NCBI RefSeq assembly: GCF_000716675.1
Contig: NZ_JNXT01000002.1
Coordinates: forward strand, 248,001-312,000
Length of the DNA: 64,000 nt
DNA from: Streptomyces alboflavus
GTDB lineage: Bacteria > Actinomycetota > Actinomycetes > Streptomycetales > Streptomycetaceae
Reading direction: 5' to 3'
How positions within the stretch are numbered: the stretch's first letter is position 1; each line of letters begins with the position of its first letter. The position numbers and the translations under genes were made by a program. Below the pieces are notes generated by a model. The model did not search any database. It had not been told where the DNA came from and was given only the letters and a program-made list of their open reading frames with translations. Shown piece by piece: positions 7,622 to 23,602 of the stretch.

Positions 7622-8503
7622 TCACGACGCGGCCGGGATCCAGGCGCGGCGGGCTGCCCAGACGGTGCGCTCGGTGCGTACGGAGAGGTCGTCGCGGCGC
7701 AGGATGCTGTACGGGCTTGCGGTGTCGAGCAGTTCGTCGAGTGCGGCGAGGTCCTTGGGGCCGAGCGCCGGTGCGGCGGCGCCGCGGACGCGCTGGAGAC
7801 TGCCGTGGGCGTAGCGGCCGATGGCTTCGCCGCGGTCGCCCGGGATGTCGACGGCGATGGTGCGCTCGTCCTCGACGGTGAACCCGGCGGCGGAGAGCAT
7901 CGGCCCCCAGTCGGCGCCGCGGTGCGGGACGTGCTCGGCGTGGAAGCCGTCGGTCGCCCGGTGGCAGCGTTCTTCGAGGCCGGGCCGGTGCTCGGGGGCG
8001 TCGGCCGGCAGGAAGCGGGGGAAGCCGTCCAGCTCGACGACGGCGAACAGGCCACCCGGGGCGAGCAGGTCGTGGACGCGGGCCAGGGCCCGGTCGGGGC
8101 GGGCCATGTGGTGCATCGAGGCCGAGGCCCACACCAGGTCCGGCGTCCCGAGGTCGGGCCAGTCGGCGGCGTCGAGGTCGGCCTGCACGGTGCGCACGCG
8201 CTCCGCCACGCCACGGGCGCAGGCCTTCTCGCGCAGGTGCTGCAGATGCCCGGCCGCGGTGTCGACGGCGGTGACATGCGCCTCGGGGAAGCGCTCCAGG
8301 AGTGCGAAGGTGCCCGCCCCCGTGCCGCAGCCCAGATCCACGATCCGGCGCGGCGCGGCCCGCAGCGGCAGCCAGGCCGTGATGAACGCGATGTGCTCGG
8401 CGAGTACCTCGGCGTCCAGGTCGAGGATCTCCGCCTGGCCGTCGTCGTGCGCCGGGTGGTGGCCGCCTTCGCCGTGAGGGGGGTGCTGAGGGGTCCGGGT
8501 CAT
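7622..8503 (-). CDS. Class I SAM-dependent methyltransferase
   Basis: A 293-residue cytosolic methyltransferase. Motif I is VDLGCGTGAGTFALLERFP near residues 60-78; motif II/III features follow (VTAVDTAAGHLQHLR, LVWASASMHHMARPD). The UbiE/Methyltransf_25 type fits best. The N-terminus is His-rich (HPPHGEGGHHPAHDDG), an odd flexible tail that might bind metal. TACGGT six bases before the ATG suggests leaderless transcription. Substrate cannot be inferred; flanking genes are regulators. Confidence 0.88.
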   Translation of the reverse strand: MTRTPQHPPHGEGGHHPAHDDGQAEILDLDAEVLAEHIAFITAWLPLRAAPRRIVDLGCGTGAGTFALLERFPEAHVTAVDTAAGHLQHLREKACARGVAERVRTVQADLDAADWPDLGTPDLVWASASMHHMARPDRALARVHDLLAPGGLFAVVELDGFPRFLPADAPEHRPGLEERCHRATDGFHAEHVPHRGADWGPMLSAAGFTVEDERTIAVDIPGDRGEAIGRYAHGSLQRVRGAAAPALGPKDLAALDELLDTASPYSILRRDDLSVRTERTVWAARRAWIPAAS

Positions 8504-8615
8504 GGCGACACCGTAGGACGCTCATGCGTCCACGGCACGGCTTCTTGCCGTCTGCGCAAGGAAGTCGCCGCTCCTGCTGCCCGTCACGCAAGATCCCGCG
8601 TGGGCTCCGGCGCCG

Positions 8616-9215
8616 TCACTCGTCGGAGGTCCGAGTGGCGCCTTCGGCCTCGGCGGTGTCGCGCTGGTGGCCGCGGCGGGCGTCGCGGTCGAAGATGCCC
8701 ATGATCTCGCACGGCCCGCCCTCGGCGCCGATCGCGTGCGGCATCATCGTGGGGAACTCGGCCGCCTGGTTGGTCTCGACGCGGAACCGGCGATTGCCGA
8801 GCAGGAGGACGGCGGTGCCGGACAGGACCACGAGCCATTCGCGGCCGGGGTGGGCGCGCATGCGGGCGGGGTTGTCGGGCGGAGGGTCGGTCATCCGCTG
8901 ACGCATCACGCTCATGCCGGGGTCGCCCTTGATGGGCCAGCGCATCAGACCGTGGGCGGCGTCGATCATCGGGCTGACGACGACGTCGTCGGCGGCGTTC
9001 TCCACCAGCTGGTCCAGGGTGGTGTCCAGGGCGCGGGCGAGCGTGACGAGCTGGTCCAGGGCGAGGCGTCGGTGGCCGTTCTCGATGCGGCTGAGCGAGG
9101 ACTGGCTGAGGTTGGCGCGGGTGGCCAGTTCCTCCAGGGACCAGCCCTGGGCGACCCGCAGGGCGCGGATCCGTTTGCGTACGAGGCCGTCCAGCTGACC
9201 GTCTTCTTGCGTCAT
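8616..9215 (-). CDS. XRE-family regulator with C-terminal cupin
   Basis: A 199-residue regulator starting MTQEDGQLDGLVRKRIRALR. Residues ~15-65 form the lambda-repressor-like HTH (WSLEELATRANLSQSSLSRIENG); residues ~100-175 form a cupin barrel (HPGREWLVVLSGTAVLLLG, AAEFPTMMPHAIGA). This architecture is common in repressors of efflux or catabolic genes. It is divergent from the MFS gene across a 144-bp intergenic region that should contain both promoters and the operator, so control of that exporter is the natural prediction. Confidence 0.88.
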   Translation of the reverse strand: MTQEDGQLDGLVRKRIRALRVAQGWSLEELATRANLSQSSLSRIENGHRRLALDQLVTLARALDTTLDQLVENAADDVVVSPMIDAAHGLMRWPIKGDPGMSVMRQRMTDPPPDNPARMRAHPGREWLVVLSGTAVLLLGNRRFRVETNQAAEFPTMMPHAIGAEGGPCEIMGIFDRDARRGHQRDTAEAEGATRTSDE

Positions 9216-9359
9216 GGGCAACAGCGTATGCCTTGGCCGCAATGCGGGCCTACCGTCGGCCGCAGATGGCCCGGATCGGCGGGCCACGCACGTTCACCCC
9301 CTCACTGCGGCGACCGGCCCTGCTCCGGCGCTGATCCCGCATGCCCTCGGAAGGAAGAC

Positions 9360-10955
9360 ATGAGCACGCACCAGCCTCCCCAGGCGGCGGCACCGGCGAG
9401 CGGCACAGGCACGCCCGACGCGCGTCAGCTGCGCACGATCCTGATCGCCGTCTCCGTCGCGCTGATGGCCGTCATCGCGTCGGTGTCCGGCCTGAACGTC
9501 GCCCAGACCCAGATGGCGGTGGAGTTCGGCGCGTCGCAGAACACCGTTCTGTGGATCATCAACATCTACACCCTGTCCCTGGCCGCGCTGCTGCTGCCGC
9601 TCGGCGCCATCGGTGACCGGGTGGGCCGCAAGCCCATGCTGATCACCGGACTGACCGTCTTCGGCGCCGCCAGTGTCGTCGCGGGGCTGGCTCCGTCGGC
9701 CGGGGTGATGATTGCCGCGCGTGTGGCCGCGGGCGTGAGCGCTGCGATGATCATGCCGATCACGCTGGCCGTCATCACGAGCACGTTCCCCGCGGAGCAG
9801 CGCGGCAAGGCGATCGGCGTGTGGACCGGCGTCGCCGGGGGCGGCGGTGTCCTGGGGATGTTCCTGTCCGCGCTCCTGGTCGATGTCGCCGACTGGCGGC
9901 GGCTGTTCGTCCTGCCCGTGGTCCTGGTCGTCGTCGCTCTGGTGATGACGCTGAAGTCCGTGCCCAACTCCCGCCAGGACGCGGCTCATTCCTTCGACAC
10001 CACGGGCGCCTCGCTGTCCGCCGCCGCCGTGATCGGCCTGATCTTCGTTCTGCAGGAGGGCCCCGAGCGCGGCTGGACCGCCCCGGTGACGCTGACCAGC
10101 CTGGCCGTCGGTGCCCTGGCCGCTGCCGGATTCGTGGCCTGGGAGCTGCGCCGCCGTGAAGCAGCGCTGCTTGACGTACGGCTGTTCCGTGAGCGCGGCC
10201 TGGCCGGGGGCTCGATCACGCTCCTGGTGGTCTTCGGGGTCCAGGCGGGTATCGCCGTGGTCCTCTTCCCGTTCTTCCAGGCCGTCCTCGGCTGGTCCGG
10301 GCTGCTGTCCACCGTGGCGATGATGCCCATGGCCGTCATGATGATGCTGGCGTCCGGCCTGGCCCCCAGGGTGGCCGCACGTGTCGGCGCCCGCTCCACC
10401 ATGGCCGTGGGCGTCGCCCTGGCCATGCTCGGCCTGGTCCTGATGGCCGTGTTCGTCTCCGTCGACGGCGGATACCTGTCCGTCCTGGCCGGCCTGCTCG
10501 CCATGGGCGTCGGCATGGGCCTTTCGATGACCCCCTCGACCGAGGCCATCACCAACTCCCTGCCCCGCGCCGAGCAGGGCGTCGCCTCCGCACTGAACGA
10601 CGTCACCCGCGAGTTCGGCACCGCCCTCGGTGTGGCCCTGCTCGGCGCCCTGCTGTCGGCGGGCTACCGCGGCGCCATCGACGACAGGCTCGACGGCATC
10701 CCCGAGGAGGCCGCGGACACCGCACGCGAAGGCGTCGCCAACGCCGTCGAGACGGCACCCGGCAGCGGCGCGCACTCCCAGGACCTCGTCCACGCCGCGC
10801 AGCAGTCCTTCGTCGACGGCTGGCAGCAGGCCATGTGGGCGGGCGTCGCCGTCATGGGTGTGCTGCTCGTCCACATCGGGCTGCGCGGCCCGAAGGGCCC
10901 GGCCCCCGCGACGTCGGACGACCCGGAGACCGCGGCGGCCGACGTCGTCGGGTGA
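9360..10955 (+). CDS. MFS drug-resistance transporter, DHA2 (14-TM) type
   Basis: A 531-residue membrane protein with about 14 hydrophobic segments. The loop GDRVGRKPMLITG between TM2 and TM3 is MFS motif A, and the TM5 region (GVAGGGGVLGMF) resembles the antiporter motif C. The DHA2/QacA-type architecture implies proton-driven efflux of hydrophobic or cationic compounds. GGAAGGA five bases before ATG fixes the start. The C-terminal extension has an acidic cytosolic stretch before the last TM. The divergent XRE-cupin gene is the likely regulator. Confidence 0.9.
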   Translation: MSTHQPPQAAAPASGTGTPDARQLRTILIAVSVALMAVIASVSGLNVAQTQMAVEFGASQNTVLWIINIYTLSLAALLLPLGAIGDRVGRKPMLITGLTVFGAASVVAGLAPSAGVMIAARVAAGVSAAMIMPITLAVITSTFPAEQRGKAIGVWTGVAGGGGVLGMFLSALLVDVADWRRLFVLPVVLVVVALVMTLKSVPNSRQDAAHSFDTTGASLSAAAVIGLIFVLQEGPERGWTAPVTLTSLAVGALAAAGFVAWELRRREAALLDVRLFRERGLAGGSITLLVVFGVQAGIAVVLFPFFQAVLGWSGLLSTVAMMPMAVMMMLASGLAPRVAARVGARSTMAVGVALAMLGLVLMAVFVSVDGGYLSVLAGLLAMGVGMGLSMTPSTEAITNSLPRAEQGVASALNDVTREFGTALGVALLGALLSAGYRGAIDDRLDGIPEEAADTAREGVANAVETAPGSGAHSQDLVHAAQQSFVDGWQQAMWAGVAVMGVLLVHIGLRGPKGPAPATSDDPETAAADVVG

Positions 10956-11055
10956 CCATGCGTCAACTACCTTCCCTGGCGGCCCGGTTGTGGCAGGCGG
11001 CCACTCTCGGCGCCGCCGCCGACCGCAGCCGGCCACTCACCCCGTCGGAACCAGC

Positions 11056-11145
11056 GGAACGATCGGGGCTCCCGGAACGATCGGTGCTCCCGGAACGATC
11101 GGGGCTCCCCGCACGATCAGGGTTCCCGGCACCATCGGGACTCTC
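11056..11145. repeat. Five 18-bp tandem repeats
   Basis: Unit GGAACGATCGGGGCTCCC is repeated at 11056, 11074 and 11092 (first three nearly identical), then degenerates at 11110 and 11128. It lies between two convergent genes, 100 bp past the MFS stop. A conceptual ORF through it has no start or domain support, so I treat it as non-coding. The GATC-centred unit is a candidate polymorphic minisatellite. Confidence 0.75.
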
Positions 11146-11184
11146 GCCCCCGTCTAAGCGGTCTGGGTGAAGTCCTGTGCGGTA

Positions 11185-11233
11185 CGCGCCCCGTAAGGGG
11201 CGCGGGGAACTGCGCGGCCGGCCCCCACCGGCC
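11185..11233. terminator. Paired hairpins of a common Streptomyces intergenic repeat
   Basis: CGCGCCCC-GTAA-GGGGCGCG at 11185-11204 is a perfect 8-bp stem with a 4-base loop. A second hairpin GGCCGG...CCGGCC is at 11216-11233. The segment GGGGCGCGGGGAACTGCGCG between them resembles an intergenic element I recognise from many Streptomyces genomes. It lies between the convergent MFS and siderophore ATPase genes, where a bidirectional terminator is expected. Confidence 0.6.
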
Positions 11234-11266
11234 CGCAGGTGACGCACCGCACTTCCAGCGGAGCGC

Positions 11267-12067
11267 CTAGCGGCTGTCCCCGGCTGTGGCCGCCACCCGC
11301 GCGGTCGGCACCACGACCGGGGCGCCGTCGGACGGCGCGAAGAGGATCTCCGTGTCGATGCCGTACAACTCCCGGACCAGGTCCGCGTCGATGGTCGCGC
11401 GGGGCGGTCCCGACGCCACGACGCGGCCGTCGCGCATCGCGACGACGGTGTCCGCGTAGCGGGCCGCGGCGGCGAGGTCGTGCACGACCATGACGACGGT
11501 GCGGCCGCCCGCGGCGATGTCGCGCACCAGGTCGAGGACCTCCACGGCGTGGCCGATGTCGAGCGCGCTGGTCGGCTCGTCGAGCAGGACCACCGGGGTC
11601 TCCTGGGCCAGGACCATGGCCAGCCAGCAGCGTTGGCGCTGGCCGCCGGAGAGCTCGTCGAGGCGGCGCTCGGCGAGCGGGGTGGTGCCGGTGGCGTCCA
11701 GGGCCTTGGTCACGGCGTGTTCGTCCTCGCGGGACCACTGCCGGAACAGGCCCTGGTGCGGGTGGCGGCCGTAGCGTACGAGGCCCGCGACCGTGACGGC
11801 CTCGGGTGCCTGCGGGGACTGGGGGAGCAGGGCGATGCGGTGCGCCGCCTCGCGCTGGCGCAGCCGCCACACATCCGCACCGTCGGCGAGCACCCGCCCC
11901 GCATCCGGTGCGTGCAGCCGGGCCATCGTCCGCAACAGGGTCGACTTGCCGCAGCCGTTGGGGCCGACCACGGCCACCACCTGTCCGGATCCGATCGTGA
12001 GGTCGACCTGGTCGACCACGGTGCGGCCGGCGTATCCGGCGGTGACTCGCTCGACGCGCAGTTCCAC
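11267..12067 (-). CDS. Ferric-siderophore ABC transporter ATPase (FecE/FepC type)
   Basis: A 266-residue ABC ATPase that would power uptake of the ferric siderophore with the FecCD permease at 29306-31738. Walker A is VGPNGCGKSTLL, the Q-loop LLPQSPQ, the signature LSGGQRQRCW, Walker B VVLLDEPTSALD, and the switch His in VVHDL. The C-terminal YGIDTEILF segment is typical of FepC/FhuC. I chose GTG at 12067 (MELRVERVTAGY) because a longer TTG start would overlap the iron box; AAAGGGCGAGG lies upstream. It is divergent from the binding-protein gene and shares its iron box. Confidence 0.92.
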   Translation of the reverse strand: MELRVERVTAGYAGRTVVDQVDLTIGSGQVVAVVGPNGCGKSTLLRTMARLHAPDAGRVLADGADVWRLRQREAAHRIALLPQSPQAPEAVTVAGLVRYGRHPHQGLFRQWSREDEHAVTKALDATGTTPLAERRLDELSGGQRQRCWLAMVLAQETPVVLLDEPTSALDIGHAVEVLDLVRDIAAGGRTVVMVVHDLAAAARYADTVVAMRDGRVVASGPPRATIDADLVRELYGIDTEILFAPSDGAPVVVPTARVAATAGDSR

Positions 12068-12118
12068 TGTGTGCCTCGCCCTTTCCGGGGGATGAGGCAA
12101 CCCCTTGCCTCGCAACTG

Positions 12119-12137
12119 TAAGGTAAGGCTAACCTTA
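12119..12137. promoter_or_regulatory. Iron box (DmdR1/IdeR operator) 1
   Basis: TAAGGTAAGGCTAACCTTA is a near-palindromic 19-mer matching the IdeR/DmdR1 consensus TTAGGTTAGGCTAACCTAA at most positions. It sits in the divergent region between the FecE-like and FecB-like genes and should repress both when iron is plentiful. Confidence 0.85.
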
Positions 12138-12218
12138 GTCTCTGCGCCGTGGGGTGGCGCGGCCGGATGGCCGCGCGCGCCTCGGCCCAGTCATGTCCCA
12201 TTGAACACGGAGCCTTCG

Positions 12219-13220
12219 ATGAACCTGCCCCGCAGATCCCTTCCCCTCGTGCCGCGCCGCGCGGCGCAGGCAGTCGCAGCCCTCGGGGCGGCCGCGCTGC
12301 TCCTGACCGGATGCGGTTCCGACTCCGGCTCGGACAAGAAGGACTCCAAGGGCGCCTCGGCGGGCGAGGCCTCCGGCACCCGCACGGTGAAGGACGCCAC
12401 GGGCCGCACCGTCAAGGTCCCCGCGCACCCCAAGCGCATCGTCACCCTGACCCAGGAGGACCTGGACGCGGTGCTCGCCCTCGGCATCGAGCCGGTCGGC
12501 ATCACCAACGGCCAGGGCCTCGACAAGCCCCCGGCGTACCTGGCCGACAAGGTCAAGGACGTCGACGTCGTCGGCAATCTGCTCCAGCCCGTGATGGACA
12601 AGGTCGTCGCCGCCAAGCCCGACCTCATCCTGGCCGGTGACATGCAGGACGAGCAGGTCCTCAAGCAGCTCCGCGAGATCACCCCGGCCACCCTGGTCAC
12701 GATGGCGCCCACCGACGAGTGGAAGCTCTCCTTCCGTGGCATCGGCAACGCCGTGAACAAGCTGGACAAGGCCAACAAGGTCATCGCCGACCACGAGTCC
12801 GCCGCGAAGGCCGCGGGCGCGAAGCTCGGCGCCAACAAGGGTGCCGAGGTGTCCATCGTCCGCTGGAACCCGGACGGCCCCAGCTGGATGGAGAAGAAGC
12901 AGTTCGCCAGCGGCGTCGCCCTGGAGATGGGCCTGAAGCGGCCCAAGACGCAGAACAAGGACGGCAACGCCCACACTCCGTCGCTGAGCCTGGAGAAGAT
13001 CGACCAGATCGACGGCGACTGGCTGTTCCTCTCGACCCTGACGTCCGACGGCGAGAAGGCCCTGAAGGACGTTCAGTCCAAGCCCGCGTACAAGGAGCTG
13101 GGCGCCGTCAAGAAGAAGCACGTCGTGACCGTGAACGGGTCGGTCTGGTCCACCCGCGGCGGGCCGCTGGCCAGCGGTGTCGTGCTCAAGGACATCACCA
13201 AGGCGCTGTCCAAGTCCTGA
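12219..13220 (+). CDS. Ferric-siderophore substrate-binding lipoprotein (FecB type)
   Basis: A 333-residue exported lipoprotein. The signal peptide ends in the lipobox LLTGCGSDS, so it is anchored at Cys near residue 29. The mature part matches periplasmic-binding class III: RTVKVPAHPKRIVTLTQEDLDAVLALG, then AAKPDLILAGDM and a C-terminal TVNGSVWSTRGGPL. It would capture the extracellular ferric siderophore and deliver it to the permease. The start ATG at 12219 has GGAG nearby. It is under the iron box at 12119-12137. A Lys/Asp-rich linker after the lipobox is normal for this family. Confidence 0.92.
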   Translation: MNLPRRSLPLVPRRAAQAVAALGAAALLLTGCGSDSGSDKKDSKGASAGEASGTRTVKDATGRTVKVPAHPKRIVTLTQEDLDAVLALGIEPVGITNGQGLDKPPAYLADKVKDVDVVGNLLQPVMDKVVAAKPDLILAGDMQDEQVLKQLREITPATLVTMAPTDEWKLSFRGIGNAVNKLDKANKVIADHESAAKAAGAKLGANKGAEVSIVRWNPDGPSWMEKKQFASGVALEMGLKRPKTQNKDGNAHTPSLSLEKIDQIDGDWLFLSTLTSDGEKALKDVQSKPAYKELGAVKKKHVVTVNGSVWSTRGGPLASGVVLKDITKALSKS

Positions 13221-13230
13221 CGCCGGGACC

Positions 13231-13253
13231 GGGACCGGCCACCGGCCGGTCCC
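13231..13253. terminator. Bidirectional hairpin terminator
   Basis: GGGACCGGCC and GGCCGGTCCC form a perfect 10-bp stem with a 3-base loop. It lies 11 bp after the FecB-like stop and just before the convergent M20 gene. No U-tract is seen, as is usual in streptomycetes. Confidence 0.6.
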
Positions 13254-13263
13254 GATCCGCGCG

Positions 13264-14454
13264 TCACCGGCCGGGGGTCTCCCCGGCGGCACGGGCGAAG
13301 TCCACGGCCGTCCATGCCATCGCCGTCGCTCCGTCGACGAGTGCCCGTTCCCCCGCCGGGGAGATCGCCGCCTGCGCGAACTCCGGCTCGTGCGGCCCGC
13401 AGACGCCGCCGCTGATGTCGAGCACGGGGTGGATGGACGGCACGACGTGGGACACGTTGCCCATGTCGGTGCAGGCGAACGGCGGGCGCTCCACCGGCTC
13501 GGGGCGCCCGAGCGCCCGTGCGTTGCGCGTCCAGAGCTCGATCAGCGCGGGGTCGCCCCGGAAGTCCAGATAGTCCGGCTCGGGTCGCTCCAGCGTGACC
13601 TCGCAGCCCGTCGCGAGCGCCCCGGCGCGGAAGCAGTCCTCCACGCGGGCGCGCAGCTCGGCGAGGTCCTCGGCGGCCAGCGCCCGCAGTTCGTACGAGG
13701 CCGTCGCGCGGGCCGGGACCGCGTTGGGGCTCGTGCCCGCCTCCGTGGTGATGCCGTGCACCCGCCACTGCGGCGGCAGATGCTGGCGCAGCAGGCCGAG
13801 CGCGACCTGCGCGACGGTCAGGGCGTCGGCGGCGTTGCGGCCCTCGTGCGGATTGAGGCTGGGGTGCGCGGCGCGACCGGTGTACGTGACCGACAGCGTG
13901 CCGAGCGCGAACGACCGGAAGTCGGACATCTCGAACGGGCACGGGTGCACCATCATCGCCGCGTCCACCCCGTCGAACGCCCCGGCGTCGATCATCAGGG
14001 CCTTGCCCGCCCCGCGCTCCTCCGCCGGCGTACCGAGCACCCGTATCCGCAGGCCGAGTTCGTCGGCGAACGGGGCGAGCGCGAGGGCCGCGCCGACCCC
14101 GGCGGCGGCGATCAGGTTGTGGCCGCAGGCGTGGCCGAGGCCTGGCAGGGCGTCGTACTCGCAGACGAGCGCCACCGTCCGCGGACCCGGGCCGAGCGTC
14201 GCGGAGAATGCGGTGTCCAGGCCGTACGCGGGGGAGTCGACCGTGAATCCGGCTGCCGCCAGGGCCTCGGCGCACCAGGCGGCGGCGCGGTGCTCGGTGA
14301 AGGCCGTCTCCGGGTGGCCGTGGATGCGGCGGCTCAGGGCGATCAGGTCGTCGCGGTGTCCTTCGACGCCTTGCCGCACGGCGGACTTGAGGTCGTCGGG
14401 AGCGGTGGTGGCGCCTTGCGTCGCTGCGGCTTCGCCGTGGGTGGGGTGCGGCAT
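13264..14454 (-). CDS. M20-family amidohydrolase/carboxypeptidase
   Basis: A 396-residue metalloenzyme of the M20D/hippurate-hydrolase type. Metal-binding motifs are CEYDALPGLGHACGHNL (Asp and His ligands), GTPAEERGAGK (catalytic Glu pair) and the C-terminal PFACTDMGNVSH. The dimerisation domain contains AAHPSLNPHEGRNAAD. Such enzymes hydrolyse N-acyl amino acids or small peptides in the cytosol. It is divergent from the NRPS across an iron box, so it is probably co-regulated by iron. A role in recycling hydrolysed siderophore (an aroyl-amino acid amide) is an attractive inference. GAAGAGGA upstream supports the start. Confidence 0.85.
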   Translation of the reverse strand: MPHPTHGEAAATQGATTAPDDLKSAVRQGVEGHRDDLIALSRRIHGHPETAFTEHRAAAWCAEALAAAGFTVDSPAYGLDTAFSATLGPGPRTVALVCEYDALPGLGHACGHNLIAAAGVGAALALAPFADELGLRIRVLGTPAEERGAGKALMIDAGAFDGVDAAMMVHPCPFEMSDFRSFALGTLSVTYTGRAAHPSLNPHEGRNAADALTVAQVALGLLRQHLPPQWRVHGITTEAGTSPNAVPARATASYELRALAAEDLAELRARVEDCFRAGALATGCEVTLERPEPDYLDFRGDPALIELWTRNARALGRPEPVERPPFACTDMGNVSHVVPSIHPVLDISGGVCGPHEPEFAQAAISPAGERALVDGATAMAWTAVDFARAAGETPGR

Positions 14455-14511
14455 CGGTCCTCTTCGGGTGCGGAGGCGGACGGAACGGTTCGCGTCATCG
14501 CCCCCGAAAAC

Positions 14512-14530
14512 ATAGCTTAGGCTTACCTAA
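14512..14530. promoter_or_regulatory. Iron box (DmdR1/IdeR operator) 2
   Basis: ATAGCTTAGGCTTACCTAA matches the 19-bp iron-box consensus, best in the TTAGGCTTACCTAA half. It lies between the divergent M20 and NRPS genes, about 50 bp before the NRPS start. Confidence 0.8.
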
Positions 14531-14577
14531 CTTCGCGCTGGTGGTCCGGTGCGCTCGATCCCCGAGGAGTTGTACGC

Positions 14578-21912
<7,335 letters not shown>

Positions 21913-21917
21913 CCCCC

Positions 21918-22124
21918 ATGACCGGCGACGCCCCCGCCAACCCCTTCGACGCGGACGGCCCCACGAGCGCCTTCGTCGTCCTCGTCAACGAACGGCACCA
22001 GCACTCCCTGTGGCCGCTGTTCGCGAGCGTTCCCGACGGCTGGACGGTCGTGTACGGCCCCTGCCCGCGCGCCACCGCGCTGGAGTGGGTCACCGCGCGT
22101 GACGCCGGGGTGCTCGCCCGGTGA
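21918..22124 (+). CDS. MbtH-like NRPS accessory protein
   Basis: A 68-residue protein beginning MTGDAPANPFDADG. The family hallmarks are visible: FVVLVNERHQHSLWP, the P-x-GW motif in VPDGWTVVYG, and a C-terminal W (LEWVTAR). MbtH proteins bind adenylation domains and are often needed for their solubility and activity, so this one probably serves A1 and/or A2 of the adjacent NRPS. It starts five bases after the NRPS stop, and its TGA overlaps the GTG of the next gene (GTGA), showing tight translational coupling. It is slightly shorter at the C-terminus than many homologues. Confidence 0.92.
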   Translation: MTGDAPANPFDADGPTSAFVVLVNERHQHSLWPLFASVPDGWTVVYGPCPRATALEWVTARDAGVLAR

Positions 22125-23602
22125 AGGACACCTCCACCGACCCGGTGCGGAACTCCGCGGCACCCCCGGCGAAGGACCGCTCCGTCCGCGCACGCCTGCT
22201 CTCGCCGAGAGCCGCCGTCGTGATCGTCTACGTGGCCGCGATGTGCATGAACGGCCTGGACTCCACGATCGTCAACCCGGCCCTCTTCACCATCGCCGAG
22301 GACTTCGGCCGTCCCGTCTCCGCCGCCAACGCCGTCGAGACGGCCTTCCTCGTCGCCCTCGCCCTGACCCTGCCCGTCGCCGGCTGGCTCGGCGACCGCT
22401 GCGGCACCAAGCGCGTGTTCCTCGGCTCGCTCGCGGTCTTCACCGCCGCCTCCGCGCTGTGCGGCCTCGCTCAGGACCTGCCGACGCTCATCGCGGCCCG
22501 CGCGGTGCAGGGCCTCGCGGGCGGCCTGCTCACCCCGGTCGGCATGACCCTGCTGTTCCGGACCTACGCCCCGCACGAACGCGGCAAGCTGGCCAAGGCG
22601 CTCATCGTCCCCACCGCCCTCATGCCCGCGCTCGGCCCGCCGCTCGGGGGCCTGCTCACCGAACACGCCTCCTGGCACTGGCTGTTCTTCGTGAACGTGC
22701 CCGTCGGCCTCGCCGCGCTCCTCATCGGCGTCCTCGGCCTGCGCGAGCACGTCGAGGGCACCGAAGGCCCCTTCGACCGCACCGGCTTCTGGCTGGCGAC
22801 GCCCGGCCTCGGCCTGCTGACATACGCCCTCGGGTACGGCCCCGCGCACGGCTGGAGCAGCCCGCCCGTGGCCGCCGCCGGAGTCCTCGGCGCGGCTCTC
22901 GTCGTCGCCGCGGTCCGCCACCTGAGGCGTACCCCCGAACCCTTGCTGCGGCTCGGCCTGTTCACCGACCGGAGCTACGGGACGGCCTCGGTGCTCGCCG
23001 TCCTCACCGCCGCGGGACTCATGGGCCTGCTCTTCGTCTTCCCGCTGCTCTACCAGGCGGCCCTGGGTGCCTCCGCGCTCGACGCCGGGCTCAGCGTGTT
23101 CCCCGAGGCACTCGGCCTGATGCTGGCCTCCCAACTCGTGGACCGGCTCCTGCCGCGCCTCGGCCCCCGCCGCCTCACCGTGCCCGCGCTGCTCCTCGCC
23201 ACCGTCGTCTTCGCCCTCCTCGGCGTGCCCGGCGTCGCCGACGACGCATGGGCGGTACGGCTCCTGATGTTCCTGGTCGGCCTCGTCCTCGGCACCGCCG
23301 TACTCACCGTGCAGCTCGCCGGGTTCGAGTCGATCGCCCCGCCCGACATGGGCCAGGCCATGGGCCTCTTCCAGATCGTGCGGACCCTCGGCGGAGCCGT
23401 CGGCATCGCGCTGTGCGCCGCCGTGATCGGAGGCGGTGGCCACGGCGGCACCCCGGACGCCGGGCCGTTCCGGGCGGCGGTGTGGGGGACGGCGGCGCTG
23501 GTCGCGGTGGGCGCGCTGGTGGCCCTGCGCCTCCCGGCGGAGGCGCCGCAGCCGCCGCCGTACGAGGACGCGGCGGACGAGGCTGTCACCGCGGCTCAGT
23601 GA
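22121..23602 (+). CDS. MFS exporter (DHA2/EmrB type), probable siderophore exporter
   Basis: A 493-residue, ~14-TM transporter. TM1 begins VVIVYVAAMCMNGLDSTIVN, the D-x-T motif of DHA2 exporters, and GDRCGTKRVFLGS is motif A. It is translationally coupled to mbtH (GTGA overlap) and thus belongs to the NRPS operon. Secretion of the finished catechol siderophore is the simplest role. The 3' end overlaps the convergent hydrolase gene by 17 bp. Confidence 0.9.
   Translation: MKDTSTDPVRNSAAPPAKDRSVRARLLSPRAAVVIVYVAAMCMNGLDSTIVNPALFTIAEDFGRPVSAANAVETAFLVALALTLPVAGWLGDRCGTKRVFLGSLAVFTAASALCGLAQDLPTLIAARAVQGLAGGLLTPVGMTLLFRTYAPHERGKLAKALIVPTALMPALGPPLGGLLTEHASWHWLFFVNVPVGLAALLIGVLGLREHVEGTEGPFDRTGFWLATPGLGLLTYALGYGPAHGWSSPPVAAAGVLGAALVVAAVRHLRRTPEPLLRLGLFTDRSYGTASVLAVLTAAGLMGLLFVFPLLYQAALGASALDAGLSVFPEALGLMLASQLVDRLLPRLGPRRLTVPALLLATVVFALLGVPGVADDAWAVRLLMFLVGLVLGTAVLTVQLAGFESIAPPDMGQAMGLFQIVRTLGGAVGIALCAAVIGGGGHGGTPDAGPFRAAVWGTAALVAVGALVALRLPAEAPQPPPYEDAADEAVTAAQ

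Noticed and set aside
9294..11036. Long minus-strand frame opposite the MFS gene
   Set aside because: Composition (Gly, His, Asp, Gln rich) is typical of a frame shadow; the plus-strand MFS has clear motifs and a ribosome site.
10835..11170. Small ORF through the 18-bp repeats (RSGLPERSVLPERSGLP)
   Set aside because: Starts inside the MFS gene in another frame, no ribosome site, and consists only of repeat translation.
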